Part shown: in pieces, positions 1-6,609 of the stretch
Position numbering within the stretch: the stretch's first letter is position 1
Layout: each line of letters opens with the position of its first letter
Assembly: GCA_031285485.1 (NCBI GenBank)
Contig: JAITWC010000092.1
Span: forward strand, 1-9,231
DNA: 9,231 nt
Source: Alistipes sp.
GTDB taxonomy: Bacteria; Bacteroidota; Bacteroidia; Bacteroidales; Rikenellaceae
Reading direction: 5' to 3'
Made by a program: the position numbers and the translations under genes
Notes under the pieces: generated by a model
The model's database searches: none
The model's input: only the letters and a program-made list of their open reading frames with translations
What the model was told of the DNA's origin: nothing

Positions 1-75
1 TGTCATGCAGTTCAGAATTTGTGAGCGGCAAAGGTCGGGACAACGGCCCCGATGGCCAACAAAAACGCCTCAAAG

Positions 76-315
76 TCACTGCACGGGAGCGACAGTGGAT
101 TTCATTCGCCGGACGATCATGTACACCTGCCGCTCGCTGACGCCGTAGAGGGCCGAGAGCGCGGCGACGGCCCAGGTCACTTTCTCGCCGGAGGCGACGA
201 GCACCCGGTACTCCGCGTAGAGGTCGGCGTATTTGTAGTCGTCCGGACGGATGCCGGCCGAGTATATCTTCTTCAACAGCTCCCGGTTGAAGCTGACCAA
301 CTCGTGTATCTTCAT
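76..315 (-). CDS. Small helix-turn-helix protein, putative DNA-binding regulator
   Basis: This encodes 79 residues. I start it at the ATG at 313-315 because an AAGGAAAA purine stretch lies just upstream and because a longer open frame (to 441) would run through a promoter-like sequence and a perfect inverted repeat. Third codon positions are GC-rich, as in the other genes of the window. Residues about 3-20 form an amphipathic helix (HELVSFNRELLKKI), followed by GIRPDDYKYADLYAEY. Residues about 45-71 read as a helix-turn-helix (AVAALSALYGVSERQVYMIV), with GVSERQV as turn plus recognition helix. There is no signal peptide or membrane segment, so it is probably cytoplasmic. I recall similar short proteins in Bacteroidetes, sometimes in mobile-element settings, but cannot name a family with confidence. 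It is divergent from the TPR operon and could regulate the shared intergenic region; that is inference. No terminator is evident in positions 1-75. Confidence 0.62.
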   Translation of the reverse strand: MKIHELVSFNRELLKKIYSAGIRPDDYKYADLYAEYRVLVASGEKVTWAVAALSALYGVSERQVYMIVRRMKSTVAPVQ

Positions 316-329
316 TTTTCCTTTCCATT

Positions 330-361
330 TTTGGACACTCCCAAATGGTTGTGTATCTTTG
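330..361 (+). promoter_or_regulatory. Bacteroidetes-type promoter candidate P1
   Basis: TTTG at 330-333 is followed, 20 bases on, by TATCTTTG at 354-361. This fits the known Bacteroidetes primary sigma consensus (TTTG, 19-21 bases, TAnnTTTG). Transcription would start near 366-370 and read rightwards, away from the helix-turn-helix gene and through the inverted repeat at 381-434 towards the TPR gene at 532. The -33 element lies in a small palindrome, TTTGG N6 CCAAA (330-345), which could be an operator. Called from sequence match only. Confidence 0.6.
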
Positions 362-380
362 TACCCTCTCAGGTAAAAAT

Positions 381-434
381 AGGTACAAGCACACCGCAGG
401 GCCTTATGGCCTCTGTCGTGGTGTGCTTGTACCT
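381..434. repeat. Perfect 15-bp inverted repeat with nested hairpin
   Basis: The left arm (381-395, AGGTACAAGCACACC) is exactly complementary to the right arm (420-434, GGTGTGCTTGTACCT), separated by 24 bases. The loop itself holds GGCC-TTAT-GGCC (400-411), so an RNA copy could form a long stem capped by a second short hairpin. It sits downstream of P1 and upstream of P2, in the predicted leader of the TPR operon and 66-119 bases upstream of the divergent gene. No T-run follows directly (the next bases are TTGTCATTGCGG), so it is not a convincing intrinsic terminator. Possible roles are a regulator-binding site, a leader RNA structure or a remnant of an inserted element; none is shown. Confidence 0.8.
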
Positions 435-473
435 TTGTCATTGCGGTTTTGCCTTAGCTTTATTCATCCCCAT

Positions 474-507
474 TTTGCCGTTTTTAGGAAGTCTTTTGCT
501 ATCTTTG
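474..507 (+). promoter_or_regulatory. Bacteroidetes-type promoter candidate P2 for the TPR operon
   Basis: TATCTTTG at 500-507 matches the Bacteroidetes -7 element TAnnTTTG and is identical to the P1 copy. The nearest TTTG (474-477) lies 22 bases upstream, slightly longer than the usual 19-21, so the -33 element is weaker. A start near 512-515 would give a leader of only about 20 bases before the ATG at 532. This is the most direct promoter candidate for the operon. There is no Shine-Dalgarno sequence before the ATG, which is common in Bacteroidetes. Confidence 0.58.
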
Positions 508-531
508 CATTCGCACGAAACGTTACGGGTT

Positions 532-3456
532 ATGAAAAAGACTATATATCTGTTTGCGGCGGTGATGACGGTGTGTGGGGCGGCGGCGCAAACCGCAACC
601 TCCAAAGACCCCCTCGACACCGCGCGACGGCTCTACGCCGCCGGGCAGTGGGAGGCTGCCGAGTATGAGTTCGACAGGGCCGCCGGGCAGGTGAGAGACC
701 TTACGCCTTTCGGACGCATTTCCACCGAGGGCGAAGCCGCGACCGTGGCCGCGGTCGAGTCGCAGGCGCTGATGGAGGCCGAGACCTTTGCCGCACTCGC
801 GGCGGCAAGGCGCGGAGTTCCCGGTGCGGGCGAAAGGCTTGAGGCTGTGCTCGAACGCTATCCGGCGTCGCCGTGGACGGGGCAGTTGAGGTTCCGCGCC
901 GGGGTGGTCCGTCACGACGCGGGCGAATACGACCGGGCGCTGGAGATGCTGGCCGGGGTGCTGCCGCGGAGGCTCTCGAAGGACGATCGCGACGAGTTTT
1001 ATTTCCTGCGCGGCCACTCGCTCTTCGTGGCGGGTGCGCGTGAGGATGCGCGGGCCGATCTGGCGATGGTGGCGCGCGGTGGCGAGTGGGGTTCCCATGC
1101 CGCCTATTACACCGCCTACATGGATTACTCGGAGGGGAACCATGCCGCGGCGAAACCGGTTTTCGCGTCGCTGGCGGGCGACCCGTCCTACTCTGCTCTG
1201 ATGCCTTACTATCTGCTCCAGATCGAGTTCAACGAAGGCAACTGGCGATATGTGGCCGACAACGCGGGAAAGCTCGCGGAGCAGACCACGATGGCGCGCC
1301 GGGCCGAGATAGCGGGGATGGCGGCGCAGAGTTGGTTCCACCTCGGTGAGTACGACCGGGCGCTGGCGAACATGGAGGATTTCAGTCGCATGGGCGGAAC
1401 GATGAGCCGCCAGGAACACTACACGGCCGGGTTCTCGTTCTACCGCGCCGGAAGATACGAGGATGCGGCGCGGCATCTGGCGCTCGCGACGGGGGCCGAC
1501 GACGGGTTGTCGCAGAACGCGTCGTACCATCTGGCCGACGTGTACCTGCATCTGAGAGACCCTCAGCGGGCGATGCAGTCGTTCTCGATAGCCGCGGCTT
1601 CGGGGGCCGATGCCGCCATTGCCGAGGACGCGCTGTTCAACTACGGCAAGCTGCTGTTCGAGACGGGCGGCGGGCGGTTCAACGAGGCGATAAACGTGTT
1701 GACGAGGTATATTGCGACCTATCCCGGGTCGTCGCAGCGCACCCGCGAGGCCCGCGGGTTACTGATCGCGGCCTACTATAACTCGAACGATTACGAGGCG
1801 GCTTACGAGGCGATCCGCAGCCATCCCGATCCCGACAACGAGGTTAGGGCGGCGTTGCAGAAGATCACCTACTTCCGCGCCCTGGAGCGCTGGCGGGAGG
1901 GCGACGCCGAGGTGGCCATGGCGATGCTGGAGGAGTCGGCGAGGAATCGCTACAACGCCAAATACACCGCTCTAGCCGCTTTCTGGCAGGGCGAGATACT
2001 CTATTCGCAGGGACGGTATGAGGCCGCCATGCCGCAGTATGAGGAGTATGTGCGCCTGTCGCCCGCCACCGAGACCGAGAACAGGCTGGCACGCTACAAT
2101 CTTGGTTACGCCAACTTTAATCTTGAGCGGTGGAGTGCGGCGCGGCGGTGGTTCGACGACTTTCTGACGCGACACTCCACACGCGACGCCTACCGCGCCG
2201 ACGCTTTCAACCGCGCGGGCGATATTCAGCACGCCGGGCGGGACTATTGGGCAGCGATCGAAAGCTATGACGCCGCGGCCGCCGTGGGTACTCCCGAGAG
2301 GTTCTACTCGGCGTACCAGCGGGCGATGATGCTGGGGTTGGTGGATCGGCCCGAGAGGAAGATCGAGAGCCTTCAGGCTATTATCACCGCCGGGCAGGGC
2401 GACTATGTGGAGCAGGCGACTTACGAACTCGGGCGGTACTACATCTCGCGCGACGGTTATGCCGACGGGGCGAGGGTGCTGGGCGGGTTCATCGAGCGTT
2501 ATCCGGCGTCGGGATTGTATCTGCCCGCGCTGTCGAACCTTGCTCTGGCCTATCTCAACATGGGCGACAGGGAGCGGTCGATGCAGTATTACAAGGCGAT
2601 AGTGGAGCGGGCGCCCTTCTCGCGCGAGGCCCAGGACGCGATGGTGGGCATCAGGGGGCTTTACGTCGACAGGGGCGATGTGGAGGGATATTTCGCTTAC
2701 GCGCGCGCGGCCGGGGCTCCGACCGACGTGGGCGAGGCGCAGCGGGATTCGCTGACCTTTGCCGCCGCCGAACGGATCTATCTCTCGGGCGACGCAGACA
2801 GGGCGATCCCCGCTCTGGAGGGTTACGTGGCGGGTGATGCCCGCGGGCAGTATATCCCGACCGCGGTGGGCTATCTGTCGGGCCTGTACGCGGCCGCCGG
2901 ACGGTGGAGCGAGGCGGCCGACGCCTATCGCCGCGGGGCGACGCTCGCGACCGATGCCGCGGTTCGCAGCCGTGCGCTGGAGGGTTACGTGGCGAGCGTG
3001 ATAGCCACGGGCGACGGGGCGAGGATCAAGGCGATGGCCGACGAGGTGGCCGCCTCGGAGGAGACCCCGACCAGGAGCCGGCTCGACGCCGCGTTCGCAA
3101 AGGCGGGCGTGCTGAGGGCCGAGGGGGCGAACGACGAGGCGCTGGGGATCTACACCACGCTTGCCGTCGATCCGTCGACCGCCGCGGGGGCCGAGAGCGC
3201 CTACCGCGTGATCGAATATCTCTACGGGCAGGGCGAGTTCCGGCGGGCGGAGGAGGCTGTGTTCGCGCTGTCGCAGAGCGGCACCCCGCACAGCTACTGG
3301 TTGGGCGAGTCGTTCCTCACGCTGGGCGATATTTACGTTCGCGAGGGCGACACTTTTCAGGCGCGGGCCACTTTCCAGAGTATCGTGGACGGCTATTCGC
3401 CCGCCGACGACGGGATCCTGGCCGCCGCGAGGGAGAGAATTGCAAACCTGAAATAG
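532..3456 (+). CDS. Secreted tetratricopeptide-repeat (TPR) protein, periplasmic
   Basis: This encodes 974 residues. I chose the ATG at 532 because it begins a clear signal peptide (MKKTIYLFAAVM..., cleavage after GAAA at residues 16-19, leaving Gln first), sits just downstream of P2, and because the in-frame extension to 52 crosses both promoters. Cys15 is preceded by Val, so a lipobox is not supported. The rest is almost wholly helical TPR or TPR-like hairpins. Examples are AAGQWEAAEYEFDRA near residue 34, DAGEYDRALEML, HLGEYDRALANM, RAGRYEDAARHL, SQGRYEAAMPQYEEY near 492, NMGDRERSMQYYKAI, AAGRWSEAADAYRRG and REGDTFQARATFQSI near the C-terminus. Such solenoids bind other proteins. No enzymatic domain is visible. 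It is probably a periplasmic scaffold working with the outer-membrane barrel encoded next. Large secreted TPR proteins of this kind are common in Bacteroidetes, mostly without a known function. Confidence 0.93.
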   Translation: MKKTIYLFAAVMTVCGAAAQTATSKDPLDTARRLYAAGQWEAAEYEFDRAAGQVRDLTPFGRISTEGEAATVAAVESQALMEAETFAALAAARRGVPGAGERLEAVLERYPASPWTGQLRFRAGVVRHDAGEYDRALEMLAGVLPRRLSKDDRDEFYFLRGHSLFVAGAREDARADLAMVARGGEWGSHAAYYTAYMDYSEGNHAAAKPVFASLAGDPSYSALMPYYLLQIEFNEGNWRYVADNAGKLAEQTTMARRAEIAGMAAQSWFHLGEYDRALANMEDFSRMGGTMSRQEHYTAGFSFYRAGRYEDAARHLALATGADDGLSQNASYHLADVYLHLRDPQRAMQSFSIAAASGADAAIAEDALFNYGKLLFETGGGRFNEAINVLTRYIATYPGSSQRTREARGLLIAAYYNSNDYEAAYEAIRSHPDPDNEVRAALQKITYFRALERWREGDAEVAMAMLEESARNRYNAKYTALAAFWQGEILYSQGRYEAAMPQYEEYVRLSPATETENRLARYNLGYANFNLERWSAARRWFDDFLTRHSTRDAYRADAFNRAGDIQHAGRDYWAAIESYDAAAAVGTPERFYSAYQRAMMLGLVDRPERKIESLQAIITAGQGDYVEQATYELGRYYISRDGYADGARVLGGFIERYPASGLYLPALSNLALAYLNMGDRERSMQYYKAIVERAPFSREAQDAMVGIRGLYVDRGDVEGYFAYARAAGAPTDVGEAQRDSLTFAAAERIYLSGDADRAIPALEGYVAGDARGQYIPTAVGYLSGLYAAAGRWSEAADAYRRGATLATDAAVRSRALEGYVASVIATGDGARIKAMADEVAASEETPTRSRLDAAFAKAGVLRAEGANDEALGIYTTLAVDPSTAAGAESAYRVIEYLYGQGEFRRAEEAVFALSQSGTPHSYWLGESFLTLGDIYVREGDTFQARATFQSIVDGYSPADDGILAAARERIANLK

Positions 3457-3488
3457 ACTGTGAACCCCCCATGGACGCCAAAGAACTG

Positions 3489-3693
3489 CTTGCACAGCTT
3501 GTGCTAAGGGCAAATCAAAAGTTTCACTGCTTGCACGGCCCGTGCAACGGCCAAATCGCAAGATTTACTACTTGCACGGCTTGTGCAACGGCCAAATCAC
3601 GGGATTTACGACTTGCACAGCTTGTGCAACGACCAAATCACAAGATTTGCGACTTGCACGGCCCGTGCAAACACTAAATAATGAGATTCACCA
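3489..3693 (+). repeat. Five 41-bp tandem repeats, each with two palindromes
   Basis: The units start at 3489, 3530, 3571, 3612 and 3653, an exact 41-bp period, and a sixth start (CTTG) lies at 3694. Units 2, 3 and 4 are best conserved (neighbours about 35-36 of 41 identical); the outer units are decayed. Each carries a 17-base palindrome (TTGCACGGCCCGTGCAA in units 2 and 5, TTGCACGGCTTGTGCAA in 3, TTGCACAGCTTGTGCAA in 4), then CGGCC or CGACC, then AAATC-NNNN-GATTT (units 2-4). Bases inside the first stem change together between units. The array fills most of the 277-base gap between the TPR and barrel genes, so it would be transcribed within the operon. It has no variable spacers (not CRISPR), no T-runs after the stems and no good promoter match. 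It could be structured RNA affecting the downstream cistron, a protein-binding array or a genome-wide dispersed repeat. Confidence 0.95.
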
Positions 3694-3733
3694 CTTGAAG
3701 ATGCTTTCGACCGATACACCTTATAGTTTACGT

Positions 3734-5500
3734 ATGAAAAAGACATTGATATTGACGTTGGCGCTGGCGACGGTGTGGAGCGTTGCGGCCCAGGAGGATA
3801 TATCGAGGCAGTTGGAGGTGACGCGTGCCTACGCCCCGAGGGTGGGACGGGCGGAGAAACTGCCCGTGGTGCCCGACATGACCGACACCGTGAAACTGCG
3901 GCCCCACATCGAGTACCGCATCACATCCACCGCGTCGTCCACCTCGTTCGAAACGCAGCCTTACGCCGCAGCTACCGTGGGTGCGTCGCCCGGGCCTCAG
4001 GCCGGGCCGCTGTACATCCGCGCCGGGGTGGGGGTGCCGTTCACAACCGAGGCCGACATCTACTTCACGCCGCGGCTCCGGGCGGGGCGCGCGTTTGGCA
4101 TCTACGCCAACCATGTCGGGTCGTATTCGCGGATACTCAACGACCTCGGGGTGGAGGCCAACGCGACGGAAACCACCAACGGAGCCGGATTGTGGGGCTC
4201 GCGGCAGTGGCGGCGCTACTCGCTGGAGGGCGACGTCACTTATGACAACCGGCTGTATAACCCCTATGGTGTGGCCGATGTTCAAGATCCGGTGTCGAGT
4301 GTGGCGTGGGATCGCGGGTTTGTGTACGACCGGCGGATGCACAGGTTCTCGCTGGGACTGGGGCGCGCGGGGTTGAGCTTTGGCGATAACTTCAGCGATC
4401 TGTCGCGGTTCAACTTCCGCGTGGGAGTGGATGCGGGTTATGCCGTCAACAGGAGGGATTACAAACAGGCCAACTTCGACGCACGCCTGACCGCCGCGCG
4501 GATGTTCGGCGGGGGGAAACACGGGTTCGAGTTGGTGCTGGCCGAGGAGGGGGCGTTCGATCTGAGTGTGTACGATGGCGGTGGAAACGTCTCACGCAAC
4601 GCCGTCGCGGTGACTTTCGCGCCGAGGTATCTTTTCTCCTCGGGTGTGTGGAGTCTGCGGGGCGGGGCCGATGTGCGATACATCGTCGACAAGGCGTTCG
4701 GGCAGGATTACGCGAGGGTGGCGCCGTCGTTCGAGGCGAGGGCTGTTCTCGCGGGCGGGGCGTTCGTGCCGTTCGTGAGCCACACATCGCGGGTGGGCGC
4801 GGGCGATCTCGAAACCCTGTCGCGCCGGAATCCTTATGTGACTGAGGCCGGAGCGACCGCGTGGATCAACGATGCGAGGGTCGGTTTCACGGGCGACGTG
4901 AACGACTGGTTCTCCTACCGTCTGTCGGGCGGGGTGTCGATGTTCCGCGACTATCAACTGTTCGTGGGACGGCAGGTGGTGAGCCTGCGCGAGGCTGGCG
5001 GCGCCAGCGGGGTGACCTATCCGCCTATGTGGTTCACGCCCTACGCAGTGGACGGCCAGCGTTGGACCGTGGGTGCCGAAGTTGCGCTGCGGAACCTCGG
5101 CGGGTTCGGCGCGCGGCTCTACGCCAACTGGAACGGGTTTGAGTTCGGCGGCTCGTATCCTTTCACGCCCGTGGGCGACCTGCCGCGCTACGACGCCGGG
5201 CTGGAGCTGTCGTGGAGCGGATGGCGCGACAGGCTCGCGCTGCGTCTCGGGGCCGAGTGGATCGGTGAACGCGATTACGTTGTGTCGCTCAGCGGCCACA
5301 ATCTAACCGGTATGCCACGCTACTCGACAGGGGTATTGGCCCCGGCCGTCGACATCACATTCGGGGCCGAGGTGAAGGTGGCGCGCGACTTTTGGGTCTA
5401 CATCGAGGGCGAAAACCTTGCCGACCAGGTGCTCTATCCCTATCCGCACTATCGCGGGCTGGGGGCGAACTTCACCGGTGGCGTGAAAATAGTGTTTTAG
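3734..5500 (+). CDS. Outer-membrane beta-barrel protein, TonB-dependent-receptor-like without plug
   Basis: This encodes 588 residues. I start it at the ATG at 3734, which opens a signal peptide (MKKTLILTLALATV..., cleavage before Gln20). Longer in-frame starts at 3542 and 3701 would add repeat-derived or non-signal sequence. Residues about 20-85 are a short periplasmic segment containing EVTRAYAPRV and PDMTDTVKLRPHIEY. From about residue 95 the protein is alternating, aromatic- and Gly-rich strand sequence typical of an outer-membrane barrel. The C-terminus (GENLADQ, YPHYRGLG, terminal Phe) matches the last strands of TonB-dependent receptors. No plug domain or SusC-type N-terminal extension is visible, and the length is well below the 700-1000 residues of complete receptors. 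It may be a channel or anchor partnered with the TPR protein rather than an active TonB-driven importer. The ispG start follows its stop by 2 bases. Confidence 0.86.
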   Translation: MKKTLILTLALATVWSVAAQEDISRQLEVTRAYAPRVGRAEKLPVVPDMTDTVKLRPHIEYRITSTASSTSFETQPYAAATVGASPGPQAGPLYIRAGVGVPFTTEADIYFTPRLRAGRAFGIYANHVGSYSRILNDLGVEANATETTNGAGLWGSRQWRRYSLEGDVTYDNRLYNPYGVADVQDPVSSVAWDRGFVYDRRMHRFSLGLGRAGLSFGDNFSDLSRFNFRVGVDAGYAVNRRDYKQANFDARLTAARMFGGGKHGFELVLAEEGAFDLSVYDGGGNVSRNAVAVTFAPRYLFSSGVWSLRGGADVRYIVDKAFGQDYARVAPSFEARAVLAGGAFVPFVSHTSRVGAGDLETLSRRNPYVTEAGATAWINDARVGFTGDVNDWFSYRLSGGVSMFRDYQLFVGRQVVSLREAGGASGVTYPPMWFTPYAVDGQRWTVGAEVALRNLGGFGARLYANWNGFEFGGSYPFTPVGDLPRYDAGLELSWSGWRDRLALRLGAEWIGERDYVVSLSGHNLTGMPRYSTGVLAPAVDITFGAEVKVARDFWVYIEGENLADQVLYPYPHYRGLGANFTGGVKIVF

Positions 5501-5502
5501 TT

Positions 5503-6609
5503 ATGTTTCGTCGGGCGACGATCGAAGTGCCCGTGGGGCCGGTGATGATCGGCGGAGGGCGCGAGGTGGTCGTGCAGTCGATGTGCGACACCGATACCAA
5601 CGACATCGAGGCGTCGGTGGCGCAGGTCGGACGGCTGCGCGAGGCCGGATGCCGCATGGTGCGCCTCACCACCCAGAGGCCGCGCGAGGCGGAGAGCATG
5701 CGGGATATCGTGCGCAGGGTGCGCGCCGTGTGGCCCGATGTGGCGCTCGTGGCCGATGTTCATTTTCAACCCGCCGTGGCTTTGGCTATGGCCGGGGTGG
5801 TGGATAAGGTTCGCATCAATCCCGGAAACTATGGCGATCCGGCCGGTCGGCAATTCACGGAGCTTGTAGACAAATGTCGCGAGGCGGGGACGGCGATCCG
5901 GATAGGGGTGAATCACGGCTCGCTGGCCCGGCGCATCGTCGAGCGGTGGGGCGATACTCCGGCGGGGATGGTTGCCTCGGCGATGGAGTTCCTGAGAGTG
6001 TGCCGCGAGCGGGGGTTCGACCGGGTGGTGGTGTCGATGAAGGCGTCGAACGTGCGTGTGATGGTGGCGGCTTACCGCGAACTCGTGAGCGCGATGGACG
6101 AAGAAGATATGCACTTTCCGCTGCACCTCGGGGTTACCGAGGCGGGCAGCGGGATCGACGGACGGGTGAGGTCGGCCGTGGGAATCGGTGCGCTGCTGGC
6201 CGACGGGATTGGCGACACAATCCGCGTTTCGCTCACCGAGCCTCCCGAGAATGAGATCGAGGTGGCACGAGCCATACTTCAGGCTTGCGGATTGGACCGC
6301 TCGCGGGCAGAGTTTATTGCCTGTCCGGGTTGCGGGCGCACGCTGTTCGAGCTGTCACCCGTGTTGGAACGCGTCAAAGCCGCCACCGGCCATCTGCCGG
6401 GGGTGAAGATCGCCGTCATGGGGTGCATTGTGAACGGGCCGGGCGAGATGGCCGACGCCGATTACGGTTACGTTGGCGCCGGGCCGGGGCGGGTTACGCT
6501 CTACCGCGGGCGAGAGGTGGTGCGGCGCGAGGTTCCGCAGGACGGGGCTCTCGATGCGCTTGTGGAACTGCTTCGGGCCGACGGGGTTTGGGCAGAGAGA
6601 CCGGAATGA
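5503..6609 (+). CDS. ispG: 4-hydroxy-3-methylbut-2-enyl diphosphate synthase (IspG/GcpE)
   Basis: This encodes 368 residues. IspG carries out the penultimate step of the MEP isoprenoid pathway, reducing the cyclic diphosphate MEcPP to HMBPP with a [4Fe-4S] cluster in the cytoplasm. Residues about 1-260 form the TIM barrel, with QSMCDTDT, LVADVHF, KVRINPGNYGDP, IGVNHGS and LHLGVTEAG. The cluster domain follows, with ligands Cys274 and Cys277 (CPGCGRT), Cys308 (MGCIVNGPGE) and probably Glu315. The length matches the short E. coli form (about 372), yet the wording (KVRINPGNYGDP, GDTPAGMVASAMEFL, GEMADADYGYVGAG) resembles the long form of Bacteroidetes, Chlamydia and plants. That form carries an extra domain between barrel and cluster domain; here only about 28 residues (246-274) lie between SLTE and the first cluster Cys. 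The start is 2 bases after the barrel gene stop, suggesting translational coupling. All key residues are present. Confidence 0.97.
   Translation: MFRRATIEVPVGPVMIGGGREVVVQSMCDTDTNDIEASVAQVGRLREAGCRMVRLTTQRPREAESMRDIVRRVRAVWPDVALVADVHFQPAVALAMAGVVDKVRINPGNYGDPAGRQFTELVDKCREAGTAIRIGVNHGSLARRIVERWGDTPAGMVASAMEFLRVCRERGFDRVVVSMKASNVRVMVAAYRELVSAMDEEDMHFPLHLGVTEAGSGIDGRVRSAVGIGALLADGIGDTIRVSLTEPPENEIEVARAILQACGLDRSRAEFIACPGCGRTLFELSPVLERVKAATGHLPGVKIAVMGCIVNGPGEMADADYGYVGAGPGRVTLYRGREVVRREVPQDGALDALVELLRADGVWAERPE

Noticed and set aside
1..75. Short minus-strand frame ending FAAHKF downstream of the helix-turn-helix gene
   Set aside because: No start codon in frame before a stop and too short to judge; nothing else is supportable in these bases.
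316..441. Upstream extension of the minus-strand helix-turn-helix gene
   Set aside because: The extra residues come from the inverted repeat and promoter region; the ATG at 313-315 has a purine-rich ribosome-binding stretch.
381..450. Intrinsic terminator at the 15-bp inverted repeat
   Set aside because: The stem has a long loop and is not followed by a T-run, so it does not fit a Rho-independent terminator.
52..531. N-terminal extension of the TPR protein to an earlier in-frame ATG
   Set aside because: It would translate through both promoter candidates and the inverted repeat and bury a clear signal peptide at internal residue 161; the ATG at 532 is far better.
523..1551. Long minus-strand open frame opposite the TPR gene
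   Set aside because: Arg/His/Pro-rich composition typical of the antisense of a GC-rich gene; no recognisable domain.
1972..3561. 529-codon minus-strand open frame opposite the TPR gene and repeats
   Set aside because: Same antisense composition and no domain; the plus strand encodes a coherent TPR protein with a signal peptide.
3471..3677. A 68-codon open frame starting MDAKELLAQL just after the TPR stop
   Set aside because: Most of it is the 41-bp repeat read through. 41 is not a multiple of three, so the frame shifts from unit to unit, and other frames are open there too. No evidence of protein-level selection.
3489..3693. CRISPR array
   Set aside because: The units are contiguous with no variable spacers, and no cas genes are nearby.
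3542..3733. Barrel protein starting at 3542 inside the repeats
   Set aside because: The added 64 residues are repeat-derived and would mask the signal peptide that begins at 3734.
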